11,072 nt of DNA from Bacteroidota bacterium (GTDB lineage: Bacteria > Bacteroidota > Bacteroidia > Bacteroidales > Paludibacteraceae): positions 1-11,072 of the forward strand of contig JAKLIM010000095.1 in NCBI GenBank assembly GCA_022709605.1, written 5' to 3'. Under the pieces are notes generated by a model. The model was not told the DNA's origin and ran no database searches. It worked only from the letters and a program-made list of their open reading frames with translations. This document shows positions 7,513 through 11,072 of the stretch, piece after piece; the first letter of the stretch is position 1, and each line of letters opens with the position of its first letter. The position numbers and the translations under genes were made by a program.

Positions 7513-8103
7513 ATGGATTTATCTGAATTATTAAACAGTCCCATCGGACAATCGTTAATTAATGGAGTAGCCGGAAAATTCGGTATGGATGAGAACCAGG
7601 CTGCAAATGCTGTAAAAACTGCCGTTCCTGTTATTTTAGGTGGTTTAGGAAAGAATGCACAATCGCAGGAAGGTGCCGAAAGTTTAAATCGTGCCTTGGA
7701 ATCAAAACACGACGGAAGCCTATTGGATAATTTAACGGGCATGTTTCAATCGAATACCGACCAACTTGAACAAGATGGTGGTGGAATTCTTGGTCATATT
7801 TTTGGCGATAAAGTAGAAGCCGTTCAGAGCGGTGTAGCTCAAAAGTCTGGCATCAGCATGGACAAAATAGGTCCACTTTTATCAACTTTGGCGCCTGTAG
7901 TAATGGCTTATTTAGGAAAACAAAAACAAGAAAGCAATGTAGGTGCAGGCGGATTAGGTGATTTGTTAGGCGGTATGCTTGGCGGAGGCGGTGCTCAACA
8001 GAAATCAGGCGGCGGAATTATGGGAATGATTACCGGAATGCTCGATAAAGACAAAGATGGAAGCGCTTTAGATGATATTTTTGATATGTTTACCAAAAAA
8101 TAA
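7513..8103 (+). CDS. DUF937 domain protein (YidB-like)
   Basis: A 196-residue acidic, alanine- and glycine-rich protein. The N-terminal DUF937 signature is clear: DLSELLNSPIGQSLINGVAG, then AVPVILGGLGKNAQ (37-50) and LLDNLTGMFQ. The middle part (about 93-137) has a second amphipathic helical stretch ending in STLAPVVMAYLGKQ. The C-terminal third is glycine-rich (144-174) and ends in DKDKDGSALDDIFDMF (178-193), an EF-hand-loop-like D-x-D-x-D-G-S pattern. The family's function is not known and I do not assign one. There is no signal peptide or membrane helix. The ATG at 7513 is chosen because the DUF937 signature begins there. The in-frame TTG at 7438 overlaps the -33 promoter box, so it cannot be the start of a transcript made from that promoter. 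It is a single-gene unit with its own promoter and terminator. Confidence 0.85.
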   Translation: MDLSELLNSPIGQSLINGVAGKFGMDENQAANAVKTAVPVILGGLGKNAQSQEGAESLNRALESKHDGSLLDNLTGMFQSNTDQLEQDGGGILGHIFGDKVEAVQSGVAQKSGISMDKIGPLLSTLAPVVMAYLGKQKQESNVGAGGLGDLLGGMLGGGGAQQKSGGGIMGMITGMLDKDKDGSALDDIFDMFTKK

Positions 8104-8129
8104 TCAGGTTTTTATTTTTTTCAATATTT

Positions 8130-8174
8130 AAAAAAGTTATACTCTTTCGTGAAATCGAAGGGTATAACTTTTTT
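8130..8174. terminator. Intrinsic terminator, probably bidirectional
   Basis: A 13-base perfect outer stem, AAAAAAGTTATAC (8130-8142) with GTATAACTTTTTT (8162-8174), continues inward with TTCG/CGAA around a six-base loop. The T run ends the plus-strand DUF937 transcript 26 bases after its stop. The A run on the left reads as a T run for the convergent regulator gene that ends at 8272. Confidence 0.85.
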
Positions 8175-8271
8175 CATTTTCAAGATTTATTGTCTTGTTT
8201 GCTTAATTATCCGGAAATTATTCTTTTAAATCGTTTTTAAAGCAATAAAAAGGATAGACACTTAATTACTA

Positions 8272-8961
8272 TCAAAAAGTATAATTATAATCAGCCAGCA
8301 GGGTTCTGCTTTCTTTAAATTTGTAGTAATAAGCGCCCTTTTTTGAGTTGGATTTATCTACTTCGTCTAATTTCTCCAGAAAATCAAGGGTAGTCATTTT
8401 CTTTCTGAAATTACGTTTATCCAAAGTCTGCGCATAAATTGCTTCGTACAATGACTGCAATTGAGTTAACGTAAATTTCTCAGGTAGCAGATTAAACCCA
8501 AGCGGCTCAATGGCAGCTTTCCGGCGAATAATGTTCAGTGTATCTTTTACCATTTTTGCGTGGTCGAAAATTAATTCGTCCGAACGGTTTATGTTCACCC
8601 AGTATGCATTATGTTTGTTCAACAGCGAATTATCGTGCAGCGATATGTCTATTAAAGCAAAATAAGCACACGAAATAACCCTTTCGCCCGGATCGCGATC
8701 GACGTCACCATACATGCCAACCTGCTCCATAAAAACATCTTCGAGACCCGTCAGATCGGTCAATACACGAATAGCGGCATTGTTTAGCGATTCGTTTTCT
8801 TTTACAAAACCGCCCATCAACGACAGACCGCCTTTGGCCGGTTCCATGGCCCGGTTATGGACCAATAATCGTATTTCATTATCGTGAAAACCCAGAATGA
8901 TGCAATCAACTGCAACCAGCAGCGAATCCTGCAGACTATAATAATTTGAACCGGGACTCAT
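8272..8961 (-). CDS. Nudix-fold winged-helix transcriptional regulator (NrtR/AraR-like)
   Basis: The 229-residue product has an N-terminal Nudix domain (about 10-150: LLVAVDCIILGFHDNEIRLLVHNR, then GGLSLMGGFVKENESL). A C-terminal winged helix follows (about 160-225: FTLTQLQSLYEAIYAQ, then LDKRNFRKK as the probable recognition helix). This is the architecture of NrtR-family repressors. The Nudix box (51-73) keeps Gly51, Glu57, Arg65 and Gly72, but the next three catalytic glutamates are replaced by Val66, Asp69 and Leu70, so hydrolase activity is unlikely and ligand sensing more likely. It lies downstream of an SSS sugar symporter and an aldose epimerase. In Bacteroides thetaiotaomicron, from memory, a Nudix-type arabinose-responsive regulator (AraR) has the same neighbours, so an L-arabinose regulator is the best guess. 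A 196-base gap separates it from the symporter; I see no clear promoter in it. Family confidence is high, the ligand is inferred. Confidence 0.88.
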   Translation of the reverse strand: MSPGSNYYSLQDSLLVAVDCIILGFHDNEIRLLVHNRAMEPAKGGLSLMGGFVKENESLNNAAIRVLTDLTGLEDVFMEQVGMYGDVDRDPGERVISCAYFALIDISLHDNSLLNKHNAYWVNINRSDELIFDHAKMVKDTLNIIRRKAAIEPLGFNLLPEKFTLTQLQSLYEAIYAQTLDKRNFRKKMTTLDFLEKLDEVDKSNSKKGAYYYKFKESRTLLADYNYTF

Positions 8962-8967
8962 TTATTT

Positions 8968-9150
8968 TATAGAAAAAAGGGAATTAAGAAAACAGGGAAA
9001 TGAGAGATTAAGAAAAATAGGATTTGTATTATGGTAAAGGAAATTGGAAAAACAAGAAAATAAGAAAATTAGAATTTGGATAAATCTGATTGTATATTTC
9101 AAAAGATATTTCCTATTCCTTTATTTCTTATTTTCTCATTTTTTCAATTC
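8968..9150. repeat. Purine-rich degenerate repeats and long imperfect inverted repeat
   Basis: Most of the 196 bases between the symporter and the regulator. The plus strand from 8968 to about 9080 is almost all A and G, in degenerate copies of a GGGAAnTnAGAAAA-like unit (near 8980, 8996 and 9010). The strand then switches to T/C-rich at 9105-9150. The two halves form an imperfect inverted repeat of about 45 bases per arm (9041-9086 and 9105-9150). Its core AGAAAATAAGAAA at 9055-9067 is perfectly inverted at 9124-9136. It encodes nothing convincing. It could be a REP-like remnant or a structured RNA between two cotranscribed genes. Confidence 0.5.
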
Positions 9151-9157
9151 AAACTAT

Positions 9158-10903
9158 TTACCAGAAATACCAGTAGAATGCGGCACACAATGCCACTACA
9201 CCAAGCGATGCAATAACATCCCATTTGTTCCAGCTCTGTTTGATAAGTGCTTTGTAGTCACCTGTGAAAGTGATAAATTCAATCTGTTTAGCCGTTGGTT
9301 TTTTAGTAAAGAATGATACTACAACCATAAACAACATGATGAAAACAAGTAACCAAATTTCGAAGATAAGCCAGTTGGTATGCCAGAACCAACTTGTCGA
9401 TTCCCATAATCCGCCATTCATTACATCTTTACCTGTATTGGTAAAAATGTTGGTGAGCAAACGTGCCATACCAATAAGAAAACCTACAATTAATCCGGCT
9501 TCACCAGCTTTAGGAGTAATTCTTTTGGAGAAAATACCCAATACGAATACGGCCACCATGGCAGGAGCAAGCAACGATTGAATGCCTTGCAGATACGAAT
9601 AAAGGCTGCCGAGACTCATCATTACCGGAATCCAAACAATACCAAGAATCACAACTACAATTGTTGCAATACGACCTACCAAAACGTAACGTTCTTCGGT
9701 CTTGTTTTTAAACATTGGTTTATAAAAATCTTCGGTAAAGAGTGTCGCACAAGAGTTGAAAAATGCCGCCAACGAAGCCACAAGAGCCGAGATAAAACCG
9801 ATGGTAACAATTCCTTTTACTCCGGCAGGTAATACAAATTTAACCATGGCACCGAAGGCAGTGTCAGGATTTTCCAGCGTAAATCCACTGTCGGGGCGAG
9901 CTGCCAATGCGGCGGCTACCATGCCGGGAATGAGGAACATAAATACAGGCAACAATTTGAAATAACCGGCAGCAATAGTCCCTCTGCGGGCACGTTTCAT
10001 CACTACGTCGTTTGCTTCGCCTTTTGTTTGTCCGAGTACACGTTGTACAATGTGTTGGTCGGTTGCCCAATACCAGAAACCGATAATCGACGCTCCGATA
10101 AATACCCAAAAGCCCGGATACTCATCATAAAACGGATCGCCCGTTTCGAGGTGGAACATGTGATTTGTGCCATAAGCCACACCATCAGCTCCAACGTTCA
10201 GTGTTTTAGAATAGTCGATCATAGCAGACCAACCATCAGCAATACTACCGCCTCCAAGGGCTGATAAGCCTAAGAAAAGTACCAGGAATGAACCGATGAT
10301 AAGGATTGGTGTTTGAATGGCCGAAAGTGTCATTACGCCTTTCATACCGCCCAGAACAGTAAAAATACCCGTTAACACAATCAGGCCGATAGCTCCATAC
10401 CAGAAAGGCAAACCAAGAAGGCTTTCCATAAAGATACCGCCGGTAAATGCCGTTACACTCACTTTGGTAAGCACATAAGCTATAAGTGTAATGATTGATA
10501 ACCACGAACCTGTAGCAGGAGTGTAACGATTTTTGAGGAAGTCGGGCATGGTGATAATTTTTCCCAATTTATTATTCATAAGTTGGTAAAATGGCACAAA
10601 GAGCCAACCCAGGATGAGAATCATCCAGCCTTGCATCTCCCAATGCGCCATACCTACACCTGCTTTTGCACCGGTGCCGGCAAGTCCTACAAGGTGCTCT
10701 GAGCCAATGTTTGCGGCAAAGATAGCAGCACCAATTATATACCAGGGCTCGCCTTTGCCGAACAGGTAATCTTCGCTGTTAGCGCCCTGTTGCAAACGTT
10801 TGTCTTTTTGTACCGAGCGCCAAACAGCCCACGTTACTGCTAAAATTCCGACCGCGATAATTAACCAGTCGAGCCAAATAAATTCCTGTGAAGTCCAATT
10901 CAT
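9158..10903 (-). CDS. Sodium/solute symporter, SGLT-like sugar transporter (SSS family)
   Basis: A 581-residue inner-membrane protein with about 14 hydrophobic segments, the usual SSS size and LeuT fold. It should import a sugar with sodium. Human SGLT1-like motifs are visible: ANIGSEHLVGLAG (64-76), where His70 matches the sugar-contacting SGLT1 His83; HWEMQGWMILILGWLFVP (87-104), where Glu89 matches SGLT1 Glu102; YWATDQHIVQR (278-288); and YLQGIQSLLAP (437-447), where Gln439 matches SGLT1 Gln457. In the Na2-site stretch ALVASLAAFFNS (373-384) the first of the two usual serines is Ala376; Ser377 is kept. The gene starts 27 bases after an aldose epimerase and precedes a Nudix regulator, which suggests a pentose or hexose substrate; arabinose is the contextual guess. 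The ATG at 10903 gives a normal N-terminus before the first helix. Family confidence is high; the substrate is inferred. Confidence 0.93.
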   Translation of the reverse strand: MNWTSQEFIWLDWLIIAVGILAVTWAVWRSVQKDKRLQQGANSEDYLFGKGEPWYIIGAAIFAANIGSEHLVGLAGTGAKAGVGMAHWEMQGWMILILGWLFVPFYQLMNNKLGKIITMPDFLKNRYTPATGSWLSIITLIAYVLTKVSVTAFTGGIFMESLLGLPFWYGAIGLIVLTGIFTVLGGMKGVMTLSAIQTPILIIGSFLVLFLGLSALGGGSIADGWSAMIDYSKTLNVGADGVAYGTNHMFHLETGDPFYDEYPGFWVFIGASIIGFWYWATDQHIVQRVLGQTKGEANDVVMKRARRGTIAAGYFKLLPVFMFLIPGMVAAALAARPDSGFTLENPDTAFGAMVKFVLPAGVKGIVTIGFISALVASLAAFFNSCATLFTEDFYKPMFKNKTEERYVLVGRIATIVVVILGIVWIPVMMSLGSLYSYLQGIQSLLAPAMVAVFVLGIFSKRITPKAGEAGLIVGFLIGMARLLTNIFTNTGKDVMNGGLWESTSWFWHTNWLIFEIWLLVFIMLFMVVVSFFTKKPTAKQIEFITFTGDYKALIKQSWNKWDVIASLGVVALCAAFYWYFW

Positions 10904-10930
10904 AATTTAAATATTGTTTGTTTATTAATA

Positions 10931-11072
10931 TTATTTTTCAACTACAAATTTATAAATGCACTGACTGTTATACACTTTGCCCGGTTCAAGAATAGTCGAT
11001 GGCCATTCAGGTTTGTTGGGGCTGTCAGGATAATGCTGTGTTTCGAGGCAAACACCGGTGCGTTGTTTGTAA
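10931..11072 (-). CDS. Aldose 1-epimerase, C-terminal part (5' end outside window)
   Basis: Read on the minus strand, the last 46 codons of a second aldose 1-epimerase. They start with YKQRTGVCLETQHYPDSPN, which carries the catalytic-base glutamate in CLETQ, followed by STILEPGKVYNSQCIYKF and TAA. The stretch aligns with the C-terminus of the full epimerase at 2430-3455 (CLETQGFPNSPN ... LRPGQKYDEWCGYKF) but differs at many positions, so it is a paralogue rather than a recent duplicate. The SSS symporter begins 27 bases after its stop, so the two are very probably one operon: the symporter imports the sugar and the epimerase sets its anomer. Whether it has a signal peptide cannot be seen. Confidence 0.9.
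   Translation of the reverse strand, partial: YKQRTGVCLETQHYPDSPNKPEWPSTILEPGKVYNSQCIYKFVVEK

Noticed and set aside
9044..9316. 90-codon plus-strand reading frame over the end of the symporter gene
   Set aside because: Its second half is antisense to the well-supported symporter and its first half is the purine-rich repeat.
1..11072. CRISPR array, tRNA, rRNA, insertion sequence or phage genes
   Set aside because: No regularly spaced identical repeats, no tRNA-like cloverleaf noticed, and no transposase, integrase or phage protein among the readable frames.

Overview
The window looks like chromosomal DNA of a Bacteroidota bacterium, most likely order Bacteroidales (a Paludibacter-like anaerobe is a guess). 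Evidence: AT-rich intergenic DNA; start codons without Shine-Dalgarno sequences; a textbook Bacteroidota promoter (TTTG, 20 bases, TAATTTTG) before one gene; an OMP_b-brl_3-type TonB-dependent receptor; and a galK-galM locus plus a Nudix-regulator / SSS-symporter / aldose-epimerase cluster of Bacteroides type. The genes are ordinary chromosomal ones. I see no phage, transposase, CRISPR array, rRNA or tRNA.

Left part (1-3520, plus strand): the end of a diacylglycerol/undecaprenol kinase (dgkA family), then comF ten bases later. After a 265-base gap come galK (galactokinase) and galM (aldose 1-epimerase). They are separated by 129 bases that hold a REP-like element with nested palindromes. GalM presents alpha-galactose to GalK, so the two form the entry of the Leloir pathway; galT, galE and a sugar permease are absent here. 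A strong hairpin at 3478-3516 ends this unit and probably also the convergent gene that follows.

Middle part (3541-7070, minus strand): a tocopherol cyclase-like protein, unexpected in a presumed non-photosynthetic bacterium, and a solitary TonB-dependent outer-membrane receptor with no SusD partner. A 33-base REP-like hairpin lies between them. A 442-base divergent gap then carries a promoter for each flanking gene.

Right part (7513-11072): a DUF937 (YidB-like) protein on the plus strand, ending at a bidirectional terminator. Convergent to it is a minus-strand cluster read from the right edge: a second aldose 1-epimerase (only its C-terminus is present), an SGLT-like sodium/sugar symporter, and a Nudix-fold winged-helix regulator with an eroded catalytic Nudix box. 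This order matches the arabinose-responsive araR neighbourhood of Bacteroides as I remember it, so uptake, anomer conversion and sensing of a sugar such as L-arabinose is the likely role.

I found no convincing new multi-gene system. The points most worth a second look are the tocopherol cyclase-like gene, the degenerate Nudix regulator beside its putative sugar transporter, the intergenic palindromic elements, and the altered Na2-site serine in the symporter.
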